Counted from the stretch's first letter, positions 32,719-41,932 are shown. The stretch is DNA of 64,000 nt from Desulfobacter sp. (GCA_028768525.1 CP054837.1:5576001-5640000); one strand, 5' to 3'. Numbers and translations: made by a program. The notes: generated by a model not told the origin, from the letters alone.

Positions 32719-33927
32719 TTATTTATCGTAATGGACATAGGCGGCCCAGGGCTTTAGCACCTGGTCTGCGGTAACGAGTGGGGTGGCCGTGGTGAGCCGC
32801 TCCATGAGTTTTTCCGCTTCCCCCACGGCGATGCGGATCATCAGTTCCTTTGTTTCTTTGGGGGTGTTGGCGTTAAGGTCCCTGATGGACTGGATCCGTT
32901 TTTTCACATGGGCCAGGGCAGCCTTTACCCGGCGGTCCAGGACCGCATCTTTTTTTGCCACCAGGTCTGAAAGGCTTGCCCCCCGGGATCCTTCAAGGCC
33001 GCCGTAATAGGCCTCTTCAACTCCCTGGAACCGGCTCAGGATATCGGCATAGGGATCCACGTACACCCAGTAGGGGGCGGTTTCCGGGGTATAATCCAGC
33101 AGTTCTTCGATGGCGGGGATCATATCCTCCACAACGGTGGTGGCTTCCTGGAAAATTTCCTGGAGGGGAACGGACACTGAAACATAGCGGCTATTTTTTT
33201 CACCGGGATTGGCAAATTCCCAGGCGTAGGAGGGGCGCTGCCTGGTAATGCCCGCTTTTTTCAGGATCTCTTTTTTGGCAACAGTCAGGTTGGCGGTGCC
33301 CCGCCAGGCGGCTTCATAGTCGATGCCTTCTTCCACAAGGGCCTGGCAGACAGCCCCAAGGTAACTTATTTCAGCATCGGTGATATCGGCTGCTTTCCGG
33401 GCGCTGCCCTTCCGGAAAAGCAGGTAGCCTGCCGTGTGCAGCCCCCGGGTGGCGGAATGCTTGTTGGTACGGAGAAAGGTGGCATCCACCTTGAGTTTGC
33501 CAGCTTTGATATCCTTGAGGTAATAGTCCACCAGGTATTTGTCAAAGGGCCAGGTGGCCAGCTGTTTGTGGAAATCATAGTGGCCCCCTGGCCCGTAATT
33601 GAAGACCCAGGCAATGTTGAACCGGTTCATGGCAGCATGCCAGGCCTTTGCTGCTTTGGCAACGGCCTCATCGGTGCGGCTTTTTTCCAGGCCGTCGCAG
33701 GCCTGTTTAAAAATACTCAGTTCTTCAACCATCAGTGAGAGGGTCGGGAGTACGGCATTTTCCGTGTAATCTTCCACTGTGTCAAAGGCCTTTTTTTCAT
33801 AAAGAAAGTCCTGGACCCCCTCTTTGATGCCGGCCTGTACCGGCAGGGCGCATGCCAGAAGCAGGGTTACACTGATGAGGGCGGCAAGGACCGGTCCCGC
33901 CGCTGTGGATAATAAAGGATGTTTCAT
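32719..33927 (-). CDS. Imelysin family protein, copy 1
   Basis: This 402-residue protein has a signal peptide (about 1-32, QAG) and the all-helical imelysin (peptidase M75/EfeO-like) fold. The family motif GxHxxE reads GLHTAG (near residue 160), keeping the His but losing the Glu. Imelysins are periplasmic or outer-membrane iron-associated proteins, not proven peptidases. It lies between the second imelysin gene and the di-heme gene, with 34 and 30 bases between them. Confidence 0.88.
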   Translation of the reverse strand: MKHPLLSTAAGPVLAALISVTLLLACALPVQAGIKEGVQDFLYEKKAFDTVEDYTENAVLPTLSLMVEELSIFKQACDGLEKSRTDEAVAKAAKAWHAAMNRFNIAWVFNYGPGGHYDFHKQLATWPFDKYLVDYYLKDIKAGKLKVDATFLRTNKHSATRGLHTAGYLLFRKGSARKAADITDAEISYLGAVCQALVEEGIDYEAAWRGTANLTVAKKEILKKAGITRQRPSYAWEFANPGEKNSRYVSVSVPLQEIFQEATTVVEDMIPAIEELLDYTPETAPYWVYVDPYADILSRFQGVEEAYYGGLEGSRGASLSDLVAKKDAVLDRRVKAALAHVKKRIQSIRDLNANTPKETKELMIRIAVGEAEKLMERLTTATPLVTADQVLKPWAAYVHYDK

Positions 33928-33961
33928 TTCCTTCTCCTAATAATTAAATTATATGGTTTTA

Positions 33962-35056
33962 TTATTCCGAAAGCTGCACCTCTAATCCGGAACGGACATC
34001 CAGTTCCAGCACCAGTGCGGCCTCAACAATCTGTTGTTGGAGGGTATTCAACTGGTTGTACAGTTTTTTCAGGGTGGCGGGATTCTTTTTTACCCTGGCA
34101 TGGAGATCAAGGTCCTTTTTCCCCAGTTTGGACAGGGTGGTGTCAATTTTTCTGAACTGCTTTTTGATCTCTTTGGCAAGGCCAGGGTCCTTTGATTCAT
34201 AAAGCCCGTCTTTTGTGGCCACCAGGGTGGCCATTCCTGTACTGCCGTCTCCGACAAAGGCCTGGCGGAGGCCTTGAACTGTTGCCCTGAAGCTGTCCCT
34301 TGTGCTGAGGCTCTCCCAGGCTTCCAGCGTGTCAGGCCGGCTGGGTTTTTTAAAAAAATTGCTGGGAACGGAGATCCGGTCCCGGAGCAGTACTTCGGTG
34401 ACATTAAGCACCCTCGCCAGAATCAGGCTCAATGCGTCACCGGGGACAAGGAACGGCTTGCCGTTCCCGGCCTGTTTGAACTTTTGGGCTTTGTCTGCCT
34501 GCCATTCCTCCAGGAGTTGGGCGGTGCGCTGCTCAATTTCCCCGGTGATGTCCAGCAGGTGGGCGCATCGTTTGTCCGCCGTGGCCGCGGCCGCATCTCT
34601 GGGGGTGAACAGCAGGTGTTCGGCACCTGAGTATCCCCTGGTGTCGACGTTTTTAAGCATATGGGACAGGTCTGAACTTTTTACCGCCGCATCAATTACA
34701 ATGCCATTGGCCGGCCATCTGCCGATTTCCCTTTCTAATTTTGCCGCTGTGCCGAACATGAAAGGGTCGGCCTGGCACCAGGCCAGGTGGGCACTGCGCC
34801 AGGCGGCACGGGCCCTTTCAAGGCCGGCTGTATCACGGGTTTGGCAAAGCCTTTCCACAGCCCGGTGAAGGTCGGCAGCGGTCTGGGACACCCGTGAGAG
34901 GTTCGGCGTAATCCCTTTGTCCGCAAGGGAGGCGAGGACATCGGGCTCCGTGAGTTTAGCCTCAGACACACCGAGGGCGCCCAGGACCATGGTGAGGCAG
35001 ACGGCAAGGATAACGGCAGCGTGTACCATACGCTTGAATGGACTCATCTTTCTCAT
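33962..35056 (-). CDS. Imelysin family protein, copy 2
   Basis: The ATG at 35056 is chosen because GGAG lies 8 bases upstream; it gives 364 residues with a signal peptide (about 1-35). It is a divergent imelysin; the family motif reads GYSGAE (near residue 139), keeping the Glu but losing the His, the opposite of copy 1. It is the first gene of the imelysin-imelysin-di-heme unit. A TGTGA-N6-TCACA operator and a matching TATATA -10 lie about 180-215 bases upstream. Confidence 0.87.
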   Translation of the reverse strand: MRKMSPFKRMVHAAVILAVCLTMVLGALGVSEAKLTEPDVLASLADKGITPNLSRVSQTAADLHRAVERLCQTRDTAGLERARAAWRSAHLAWCQADPFMFGTAAKLEREIGRWPANGIVIDAAVKSSDLSHMLKNVDTRGYSGAEHLLFTPRDAAAATADKRCAHLLDITGEIEQRTAQLLEEWQADKAQKFKQAGNGKPFLVPGDALSLILARVLNVTEVLLRDRISVPSNFFKKPSRPDTLEAWESLSTRDSFRATVQGLRQAFVGDGSTGMATLVATKDGLYESKDPGLAKEIKKQFRKIDTTLSKLGKKDLDLHARVKKNPATLKKLYNQLNTLQQQIVEAALVLELDVRSGLEVQLSE

Positions 35057-35387
35057 GTTGCATTCTCCGTTAAAGATAAGGCGGGCTGCCCTTGCAGGCC
35101 ATGGCATGCCCGGGCTTTATTCTATTGGTATCTGGTTCGTTTTCCCGGAGACTCATTTTTCCTGCAGGGGGCAGCCGCTGTTACAGATTGAAGGCAGGTC
35201 AGAAAAAAATCTGCCCGCCCTAAAAAAATTAGCTGGAGTATATAGATTGTGAAAATCATTTCTGTGACCAGAATCACAAAAGCGATTTCATTCCGGTATA
35301 TAGTGTGTCCGGTGACAGCCCGGGGGATATGGGCGGGTCAACAGGTCTCTGGTTATAATAAAATCTAACAGCAAAGGACGATGAAAG
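35057..35387. other. Divergent promoter region, imelysin operon / DUF1566 gene
   Basis: This 331-base gap separates the minus-strand imelysin operon from the plus-strand DUF1566 gene. It holds the operator at 35263-35278 with a -10-like TATATA on each side at equal distance (see that entry). No gene is seen. The predicted 5' leader of the imelysin message is about 175 bases and has no recognised RNA motif. Confidence 0.6.
35263..35278. promoter_or_regulatory. Crp/Fnr-type operator B, bidirectional
   Basis: TGTGA CCAGAA TCACA has its centre at 35270.5. TATATA starts at 35297 on the plus strand and at 35244 on the minus strand, each exactly 26.5 bases from the centre. One site can therefore serve two class II promoters: the DUF1566 gene rightward and the imelysin/di-heme operon leftward. 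Confidence 0.75.
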
Positions 35388-35903
35388 ATGACGATTGAAT
35401 TCAAAGTATTGGCATTGGCACTGGTTTTTACGGGGGCATTGCTTCCTTCAATGCTTCCGGCCTCGGACAAGAAAACATGCTACAGTGAATACGGCCTTGA
35501 CGTACCTTGCCCTGGCGCCGGGGCTGAAAAGGGGACGGCGGTTCTCATTGATAACGGTGACGGTACGGTAATGGATCTGCGAACCGGTTATCTCTGGCAG
35601 CAGGCCGACGACGGCAAGGACCGGTCCTGGCAGGCGGCGGGAGATTATTGCAGCGCCCTGGAACTGGGCGGGCATTCCGGGTGGCGGATGCCCGAATTCA
35701 AAGAGCTGGAAACCGTTGCCGAATACGGCCGGAGCCAGTATGAGATGAGCAGGGCCTTCTCCTATCATGCGGCAAGCTACTGGACCGCCACTCCCCATAA
35801 AAGGCATCCGGAAAAAGCCGCGACCATCGGGTTTTCCGTGGCCGACAGCATTGCATACCCCAAGACCGGGAGCCACCGGGTAAGGTGTGTCTGTATCAAA
35901 TAA
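35388..35903 (+). CDS. Secreted DUF1566 domain protein
   Basis: This 171-residue protein has a signal peptide (about 1-25) and a DUF1566 (Lcl C-terminal) domain: DNGDGTVMDLRTGYLWQQ, SALELGGHSGWRMPEFKEL, SYWTATP and a final HRVRCVC. The fold is C-type-lectin-like and found in bacterial surface and periplasmic proteins of unclear role. Four of five Cys are spaced for disulfides. It is divergent from the imelysin operon and shares operator B with it. Confidence 0.82.
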   Translation: MTIEFKVLALALVFTGALLPSMLPASDKKTCYSEYGLDVPCPGAGAEKGTAVLIDNGDGTVMDLRTGYLWQQADDGKDRSWQAAGDYCSALELGGHSGWRMPEFKELETVAEYGRSQYEMSRAFSYHAASYWTATPHKRHPEKAATIGFSVADSIAYPKTGSHRVRCVCIK

Positions 35904-35920
35904 ATCAGTGGAATGTGCGT

Positions 35921-36454
35921 CTATTGTTTTTTGGGCGGAGAGTCTTTGGTTTCTGCGTCGCCGATCCCCGGGCCCCGTTCCAGCCTTTTTTGGATATTGA
36001 ATATGATCCGCTGGGCAATGAACTCAGCGTTTTCCAGTTCCGACGCTGCGGTGACGCCGTCCACCAGGCTCTCCTCGGCATCAATTGAGCCGCCGGATAT
36101 GGTGCTGATAAAGACATGGCCCGGAATGCGGCCGTCGCCGGATTCCTCCCGGAGGGTGTCGAGGATGTCCGGCGGGATGGTGCCCCGGGAAAGGGCGTTG
36201 AGGAATATGGCAATATGGCGGCCGGGCCGGGGAGTGTCGGGAAATTCCGATGTGAGCAGGTTTGCTACCGTATAGTCCCCCCCTGTGAAATGCCATTCAA
36301 GCTGTTTGGCCACGGCAGCCTCAATGCCTTTGCGGTCGCTGACAATGAAAATAACGGTTTTGCCGGCTCCCAGCTGGGCCGATATCAGGGGGGTGACGGG
36401 GCTGCATCCGGTGGCCAGTAATATTGCCAGGCATATTATTGCATATCTGAACAT
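35921..36454 (-). CDS. Putative lipoprotein
   Basis: The start is the ATG at 36454, which has AGAGGA upstream and yields a clean lipoprotein signal: LLATGC with the lipidated Cys at residue 17. The 177-residue product then has strands such as KTVIFIVSDRKGIEAAVAKQLEWHF and IAIFLNALSRGTIPPDIL. No family is recognised. The gene is convergent with the DUF1566 gene and divergent from the two-component system. Operator C upstream has a TTAAAT -10-like hexamer at the right distance for this gene. Confidence 0.65.
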   Translation of the reverse strand: MFRYAIICLAILLATGCSPVTPLISAQLGAGKTVIFIVSDRKGIEAAVAKQLEWHFTGGDYTVANLLTSEFPDTPRPGRHIAIFLNALSRGTIPPDILDTLREESGDGRIPGHVFISTISGGSIDAEESLVDGVTAASELENAEFIAQRIIFNIQKRLERGPGIGDAETKDSPPKKQ

Positions 36455-36531
36455 GGGTCCTCTTTTTATATTGTTGGTGGTGTCATAAAAATCGCACATG
36501 GGGCAAATTTAACTGAAATGGGGTAATAAAT

Positions 36532-36547
36532 TGTGACCTGGATCACA
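36532..36547. promoter_or_regulatory. Crp/Fnr-type operator C
   Basis: TGTGA CCTGGA TCACA is centred at 36539.5. On the minus strand TTAAAT starts at 36512, 27.5 bases away, suiting the lipoprotein gene. No good -10 is seen at the same distance on the plus strand. Confidence 0.65.
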
Positions 36548-36590
36548 GATTGGATTTAAAAAGGCTGGTTTGTTTCGTCCCTTTGGGACA

Positions 36591-36606
36591 AGTGATTTCT
36601 GTCACA
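36591..36606 (+). promoter_or_regulatory. Crp/Fnr-type operator D
   Basis: AGTGA TTTCTG TCACA is centred at 36598.5. TGATAC begins at 36625, exactly 26.5 bases away on the plus strand. It would drive the response regulator/histidine kinase unit from a start near 36637. Confidence 0.65.
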
Positions 36607-36680
36607 GAATAGTTTTAAAATCAGTGATACGCTGGAATAAAAACAATAAACCTGATGGACAACGGGATTGAAAAAACTGC

Positions 36681-37382
36681 ATGGGTGCTGGAAAAGACGA
36701 ATTTAAATTGAATATCCTCCTGGTGGAGGATGACTATGATCTTGCCGAAACCATATGTGAATACCTGGAAATGGAAGGGCTGATATGCCACCACGCCGGC
36801 AATGGCAGAGCAGGACTGTCATTTGCACTTGAACATTATTTTCAGGTGATTCTGCTGGATCTCAACCTTCCGAAAATGGACGGGCTGGACATTTGCAGGC
36901 ATCTCCGCCAAAAGGGGGTTGACACCCCCGTACTCATGGTCACCGCCAGGGACAGTCTGGCCAACAGGATCGACGGGTTCAGGGCCGGCACCGATGACTA
37001 CCTTATAAAGCCCTTTGCCCTTGAAGAATTAGCAGTCCGGATTATTGCCCTGTCCAAGCGCCGGAGCGGCCAGATCACAAAACTTGCCTGCGGCTCCCTT
37101 GAAATGGATCTTGAGGCCCGGACCGTGGTCCGTGGCAATATGGATATCCGGCTTTCGCCCAGTCTTTGGACGCTTCTGGAGGCCCTGTTGAGGGCATCGC
37201 CGGGGGTGGTATCCAGGACTGAGCTTGAAAGGGCCTTATGGGGGGAGGACATACCGGAGAGCAACAGTCTCAATGTCCACATGCATCATCTGAGAAAAGC
37301 CGTTGACGGCCCTTTTTCCCAGCAGTTGATACACACGGTGTCAAGACACGGATTTTCCCTGTGCCAGGGGGCGGCGGGATAA
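36681..37382 (+). CDS. OmpR-type response regulator
   Basis: This 233-residue DNA-binding regulator has a receiver domain (about 10-125) with acidic pocket EDD (16-18), phosphorylation site D60 in LLDLNLPKMDG and the KPF lysine near 112. A winged-helix effector domain follows (about 135-230), with the typical ending NSLNVHMHHLRKAVD and THTVSRHGF-like wing. The histidine kinase gene begins four bases after the stop. No strong ribosome site precedes the ATG. Operator D lies upstream. Confidence 0.92.
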   Translation: MGAGKDEFKLNILLVEDDYDLAETICEYLEMEGLICHHAGNGRAGLSFALEHYFQVILLDLNLPKMDGLDICRHLRQKGVDTPVLMVTARDSLANRIDGFRAGTDDYLIKPFALEELAVRIIALSKRRSGQITKLACGSLEMDLEARTVVRGNMDIRLSPSLWTLLEALLRASPGVVSRTELERALWGEDIPESNSLNVHMHHLRKAVDGPFSQQLIHTVSRHGFSLCQGAAG

Positions 37383-37386
37383 GGCG

Positions 37387-38670
37387 GTGAAAAGCCGGTT
37401 TTCCATAAAAAACATTTTTATTTTTGCCGTTATTTTTTTCAGCGCATCGCTCATTCTCGGCTATTCCCTATTGAGTGCCCGGTTTTTCAGCCAGGGGGTG
37501 ATCCGGGTGATCACGGATAATATGGTCAACGGCGTGGACACCTACCACAGGTCCATGGCCAGAAACAGCACCAAGGGCGTTGATTATTTCGGCAACCTGA
37601 TGATCACAAGGGACTGGAAACAGGTGCCCGCGGTGGTTAGACGAACCTTTCCATCACCTGTTCCGGCGACGGGGAAATTGTATATGACAAAGGAGTCCGG
37701 TATTTTAAACCGGTCCGATCCCAATTACTATATACTGGCAGTTCCCAAGGGGGGGATCATATATTATGTCTGCCAGTGGATCGGGTTTTCCACTCCCCCC
37801 GGCACTTTCGGGTGGAATTCCAATGAAAACATAAAAGTGCTGATTGTTATCAGCTGCTGCATCGGCATGGCTCTGGCCACGGTGCTCTGGTTGATTATCA
37901 GGCGGATCGCCACCCCCATGGCGGCCCTAAGCTTCTGGGCAAAGGGGCTGGACAAACAACGGGTCAGCGAGGACCTTCCGGATTTCTACTACCGGGAACT
38001 CAATGAACTTGCCGCGCTGATCAGGGAAAAGATAGGGGCTGAGCAGGAGCGCATTGAACGGGACCGGCAGTTTCTGCATTATGCCAGCCATGAATTGAGA
38101 ACCCCCGTCACGGTTATTGCCCAGAACATAGAAGTGCTTAAAAAAGCCGGGGGACTGAACACAGATCGGGCAAGGGAAATGGAGAAAAACGCCTTGAAAC
38201 GGCTTTCCAGGGCTGCGGACAACATGGGCACGCTCATGGAAACCCTGCTTTGGATGGGGCGTAAGACAACCGGCGATCTTCCCAGAAAAGAAATACAGCT
38301 TGACCTTGTTTTAAATGAGATCGTTGAAAGTTTAAAATATCTTTTGGAGGGAAAAGAGGTTCGTCTGGACCTGAATACCTCTCCGGTTGTCATCGGCGCA
38401 CCGGAAGCCCCCCTGCGCATCGTTCTGTCCAACCTGGTCAGGAATGCATTTCTCCACACCTCCCGGGGAAGCGTGGCCGTCACCCAGTCCGGCAATGTGG
38501 TCACGATCATCAACCTTGAAACCGACGGGGGCGGCGATGGCGGCTCCGGCAGCCCCGGTTTCGGTTTCGGATTGAGCCTGACCTCAAAGCTCATCAGTAA
38601 AATGGACTGGTCCTGGCAAAACGAGCACGGACCGGCAGGGCACAAGGCCGTGCTTTGTATCAATAAATAA
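37387..38670 (+). CDS. Sensor histidine kinase
   Basis: This 427-residue kinase starts at a GTG with AAGGCG upstream. It has TM1 (about 10-32), a periplasmic sensor of about 120 residues and TM2 (about 155-177). A short HAMP-like linker leads to the phospho-acceptor H235 (HYASHELRTP) and an ATPase domain with N-box NLVRNAF and G-box GFGFGLSLTSKL. The ATPase domain is short, with an unusual Gly-rich insert (DGGGDGGSGSPG). It phosphorylates the regulator encoded upstream. The stimulus is unknown. Confidence 0.9.
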   Translation: MKSRFSIKNIFIFAVIFFSASLILGYSLLSARFFSQGVIRVITDNMVNGVDTYHRSMARNSTKGVDYFGNLMITRDWKQVPAVVRRTFPSPVPATGKLYMTKESGILNRSDPNYYILAVPKGGIIYYVCQWIGFSTPPGTFGWNSNENIKVLIVISCCIGMALATVLWLIIRRIATPMAALSFWAKGLDKQRVSEDLPDFYYRELNELAALIREKIGAEQERIERDRQFLHYASHELRTPVTVIAQNIEVLKKAGGLNTDRAREMEKNALKRLSRAADNMGTLMETLLWMGRKTTGDLPRKEIQLDLVLNEIVESLKYLLEGKEVRLDLNTSPVVIGAPEAPLRIVLSNLVRNAFLHTSRGSVAVTQSGNVVTIINLETDGGGDGGSGSPGFGFGLSLTSKLISKMDWSWQNEHGPAGHKAVLCINK

Positions 38671-38814
38671 CATGTGGATATATTTTTTAGATACATCTAA
38701 CTTTTTTTGGATATTTTAACTATTTCTTAATATTCCTTTCATTATAATGTTCTTAAAACTAATTCGCCCAGACGGATAACCTTAAAAAATTCTGAAGAAC
38801 GAATAGGCTAAATT

Positions 38815-39993
38815 ATGCAATTTCACAGTAAACAAATATCAGATGCCTTCATTGAGGCCTCAAGCTTTCATAAAAATGATGTTGAAGAGCTTCATTTTTA
38901 TGTCAAGGGGATAAAGGGTGCTTCCTTTGACGCACAGGTCGGCCAGATACGGTCCGGTATTCAGTCATATCTTGAAGAAAAAATATTCCCCACCAGTTCA
39001 GTGAATTTCGTCCGGCTTTTTACAAGCGATTATGCCAACCAGGACGATAAACTCAGGGCCCTCAGTGAAACACTGGTGACCGATTTTTCAGGCTGTGCCG
39101 TATCCATTGTCCAGCAGCCGCCCCTGGAAGGCCGGAAACTGGTTGCTTGGGTGTATGCGGCAAAGGACGAAAGAAACGGCATGGTCCATAAGGAAGTGGA
39201 CCGGGAAAACGGCGGTTTTGTCTGCCGCAGGGGGGACTATGTCCATATCTGGAATACCCAGTTGAAATCCGCCAACGGCAATCCGGATTCGGCATGCCAG
39301 ACCCAGGAGATCTTCAACAATTTCGGGTCATTTCTGGGTGGAAAGAAACTCAACGTCAAGGATAACTGCATCCGGACCTGGTTGTTTGTAAAGGATATCG
39401 ACTTTAATTACAGTGGGGTGGTGGGTGCGAGGACAGCGTACTTTGAAGGCATCAATATGACCAAGGATACGCATTTTATCGCCTCCACCGGCATCGACGG
39501 CCGCCTGGCAGATCCCAACACCAATGTCATCATGGATGCTTACTCCCTGGGGGGCATCCGCCCGGACCAGGTCAAACATCTTGAAGCCCCGGATCATCTC
39601 AACCCCACCCATGAATATGGGGTCACCTTTGAACGGGGGACGGCGGTCGATTTCGGGGACAGGCGGCATATATACATCTCCGGGACGGCCAGCATCGACA
39701 ATAGGGGCAATGTGGTCCACGATGGGGATGTTTACCGGCAGGTGGGACGGGCCTTTGAAAATATAACCGCCTTGCTTGCCGATGCCGCCGCCGCTCCTTC
39801 GGACATCGCCCAGATGGTGGTCTATTTGAGGGACGTCAATGATGCCGGGACAATCGAACAATACCTGGATGAGGTTTACCCTGACATTCCCCGGGTAACG
39901 GTCCTTGCCCCGGTCTGCCGGCCCGGATGGCTGATTGAAATTGAATGTGTGGCCATAAAGGACATCACAAAACCGGAATACGGCAATTTCTAA
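38815..39993 (+). CDS. Putative chorismatase (RidA-like fold)
   Basis: This 392-residue protein ends in a RidA/YjgF-type domain (HIYISGTASIDNRGNVV, then a region ending in TVLAPVCRPGWLIEIE) behind a diverged N-terminal half. This two-part layout matches chorismatases of the FkbO/Hyg5/XanB2 group, which remove pyruvate from chorismate to give a hydroxybenzoate or dihydroxycyclohexadiene. The DAHP synthase gene begins 21 bases downstream and would feed chorismate to it, which supports the call. The subtype, and so the product, cannot be read reliably. Confidence 0.65.
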   Translation: MQFHSKQISDAFIEASSFHKNDVEELHFYVKGIKGASFDAQVGQIRSGIQSYLEEKIFPTSSVNFVRLFTSDYANQDDKLRALSETLVTDFSGCAVSIVQQPPLEGRKLVAWVYAAKDERNGMVHKEVDRENGGFVCRRGDYVHIWNTQLKSANGNPDSACQTQEIFNNFGSFLGGKKLNVKDNCIRTWLFVKDIDFNYSGVVGARTAYFEGINMTKDTHFIASTGIDGRLADPNTNVIMDAYSLGGIRPDQVKHLEAPDHLNPTHEYGVTFERGTAVDFGDRRHIYISGTASIDNRGNVVHDGDVYRQVGRAFENITALLADAAAAPSDIAQMVVYLRDVNDAGTIEQYLDEVYPDIPRVTVLAPVCRPGWLIEIECVAIKDITKPEYGNF

Positions 39994-40014
39994 TTCCCGC
40001 TTAAGAGGTGCCCC

Positions 40015-41358
40015 ATGCTCGAACCCATCGGAAAAACCCCGGAAACCATACCGGCTGTTGAGGGCGGACATCCGGAATGGGCGCTCCATTTTAACATTAT
40101 GACGGATTATTCCAGGGTGCAAGGCTGGCGCCCGGACAGCTGGAAAAAGTATCGTGCAAGGCAGCAGCCGGCCTGGGCGGACCCTTCCGGGGCCGCGCAG
40201 GCCCAGCAAGAACTTGAGTTTCTGCCTCCCCTTGTCCCTGTCCGGGAAATGAGAATCCTGAAAGAGAACCTGGCCCTGGCGGCGGAGGGGAAGGCCTTTG
40301 TCCTCCAGGGCGGGGACTGTTCCGAAAATTTTGCCCAAAACAATGCCAAGAAGATTTCTAAAACATGTAAGACCCTTGCCTCAATGGCCTTTTCCCTCAG
40401 CAATGCCATGGGCCGGCCCGTGGTGAAAATCGGGAGAATGGCCGGCCAGTTTGCCAAGCCCAGGTCATCGGACACCCAGACCGTGGCCGGGATTGTTTAT
40501 CCGTCCTACAGGGGGGATCTTGTTAATGATGCCGCCCTGGACCTGGCGGCAAGGACTCCCGACCCCCGGCGCATCCTGAAGGGATATGCCATGGCCAGGG
40601 ATACCCTCGCCATCCTCAAAGCCCTGGATGCATCCACATTTTTATCCGCTTTGAATCCGGAAGCCTGGAATGATGAATTCAGGGCATTTTTCCCGGTCTA
40701 TACCTCCCATGAAGCCCTGCTTCTTCCCTATGAGGCCGGGCTGCTGAGAAGGGGGACCGCCGGGGACGGGTGGTACGCCGGTTCCGGCCATATGCTGTGG
40801 ATTGGAGAAAGAACGCGGCAACTTGACTCCGCCCATGTGGAACTGCTGCGGGGGGTGTCCAATCCCATCGGGGTGAAGGTGGGACCGGACCACAGCACAA
40901 AGGAAATTAGCCGGCTGTGCGGCATGCTCAACCCCAACAACGAGCCGGGACGGCTTTCGTTGATCACCCGGTTCGGCAAAGATAAAATCCGGGATTGCCT
41001 CCCCCCCCTGATCCGGGAAATAGCGGATGCCGGCCGAAGGGTGGTTTGGATCTCCGATCCCATGCACGGCAATACCGTTACCTCGGATTCCGGATACAAG
41101 ACCCGGAAATACGGGGATATCTTTTCCGAGATCCAAAGCTTTTTCAGGATACACGCACAGGAGAAAACCGTGCCCGGCGGCATTCACCTTGAAATGACCG
41201 GGGAGGATGTCACTGAGTGCACCGGCGGAAGCTGCGGGATACGCAGCTGTGATCTGGAAAAGAATTATCTGACCACCTGCGATCCCAGGCTCAATGAAAA
41301 GCAGTCTCTGGAACTGGCCCGGGATGTCGGCCGAATGGCAGGGGCAGTTGAAAAATAG
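40015..41358 (+). CDS. Class II DAHP synthase
   Basis: This 447-residue enzyme joins phosphoenolpyruvate and erythrose-4-phosphate in the first shikimate step. It is the class II (plant/mycobacterial) type. Marks are LQGGDCSENFAQNN with metal-ligand Cys102, GRMAGQFAKPRS, PIGVKVGPDHS, WISDPMHGNT and the closing GGIHLEMTGEDVTECTGG. The length fits the family. Following a putative chorismatase gene directly, it is probably a dedicated isoenzyme for an aromatic product, not only for amino acids. Confidence 0.93.
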   Translation: MLEPIGKTPETIPAVEGGHPEWALHFNIMTDYSRVQGWRPDSWKKYRARQQPAWADPSGAAQAQQELEFLPPLVPVREMRILKENLALAAEGKAFVLQGGDCSENFAQNNAKKISKTCKTLASMAFSLSNAMGRPVVKIGRMAGQFAKPRSSDTQTVAGIVYPSYRGDLVNDAALDLAARTPDPRRILKGYAMARDTLAILKALDASTFLSALNPEAWNDEFRAFFPVYTSHEALLLPYEAGLLRRGTAGDGWYAGSGHMLWIGERTRQLDSAHVELLRGVSNPIGVKVGPDHSTKEISRLCGMLNPNNEPGRLSLITRFGKDKIRDCLPPLIREIADAGRRVVWISDPMHGNTVTSDSGYKTRKYGDIFSEIQSFFRIHAQEKTVPGGIHLEMTGEDVTECTGGSCGIRSCDLEKNYLTTCDPRLNEKQSLELARDVGRMAGAVEK

Positions 41359-41932
41359 CGTCCTACTCATTTTGTCTCTGCTGGCCCTGCTGTCCACTGC
41401 CGCCCCCTGTTTTGGAAAAGGCCCCATCTGCAGGTATGTTGACGCCAATGGCGTAACGCACGTCTGCTCCCCTCCGGTCCCTTCGGTACCTGCCATTTTT
41501 ATTAAGATGGCAGACGGTACCCAGAGGCGGTTCAGCCCGGCTCCCCAATCCTATGAGGGCATCATCAAGGCGGCGGGCAGGGCATACAGGGTGGACGCCG
41601 CACTGATAAAGGCTGTGATCCGTGCGGAATCCAACTTCAGGCCCGGGGCGGTTTCCCATAAGGGCGCCCGGGGGCTGATGCAGATTATGCCTGCAAACAA
41701 CGCCGCCCTGGATATTTCAAATCCATTTGATCCCGTCCAGAACATCATGGGCGGCACCCGCCACCTCAAGCAACTGCTGGTCCGGTACCATAAAAATACG
41801 GCCCTGGCCCTGGCCGCCTACAATGCCGGAACCTCGGCCGTGGACAAACATTGCAGCATCCCCCCCTATCCTGAGACCCGGGCCTATGTCAGCCGGGTGA
41901 TGGAATTCTATAGACAATATAAAGGCAGTTGA
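41348..41932 (+). CDS. Lytic transglycosylase (SLT family)
   Basis: The TTG at 41348 is the preferred start: AGGGG lies just before it and it yields a clean signal peptide (about 1-22). In-frame ATGs at 41324 and 41294 are alternatives. The mature protein begins with a short DUF4124-like segment (ICRYVDANGVTHVC). The catalytic domain follows with the Glu of AVIRAESNFRPGAVSHKGA and the GLMQIMP, GGTRHLKQLL and LALAAYNAG motifs. It cleaves peptidoglycan in the periplasm. It overlaps the DAHP synthase gene by 11 bases. Confidence 0.88.
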   Translation: MKNSVLLILSLLALLSTAAPCFGKGPICRYVDANGVTHVCSPPVPSVPAIFIKMADGTQRRFSPAPQSYEGIIKAAGRAYRVDAALIKAVIRAESNFRPGAVSHKGARGLMQIMPANNAALDISNPFDPVQNIMGGTRHLKQLLVRYHKNTALALAAYNAGTSAVDKHCSIPPYPETRAYVSRVMEFYRQYKGS

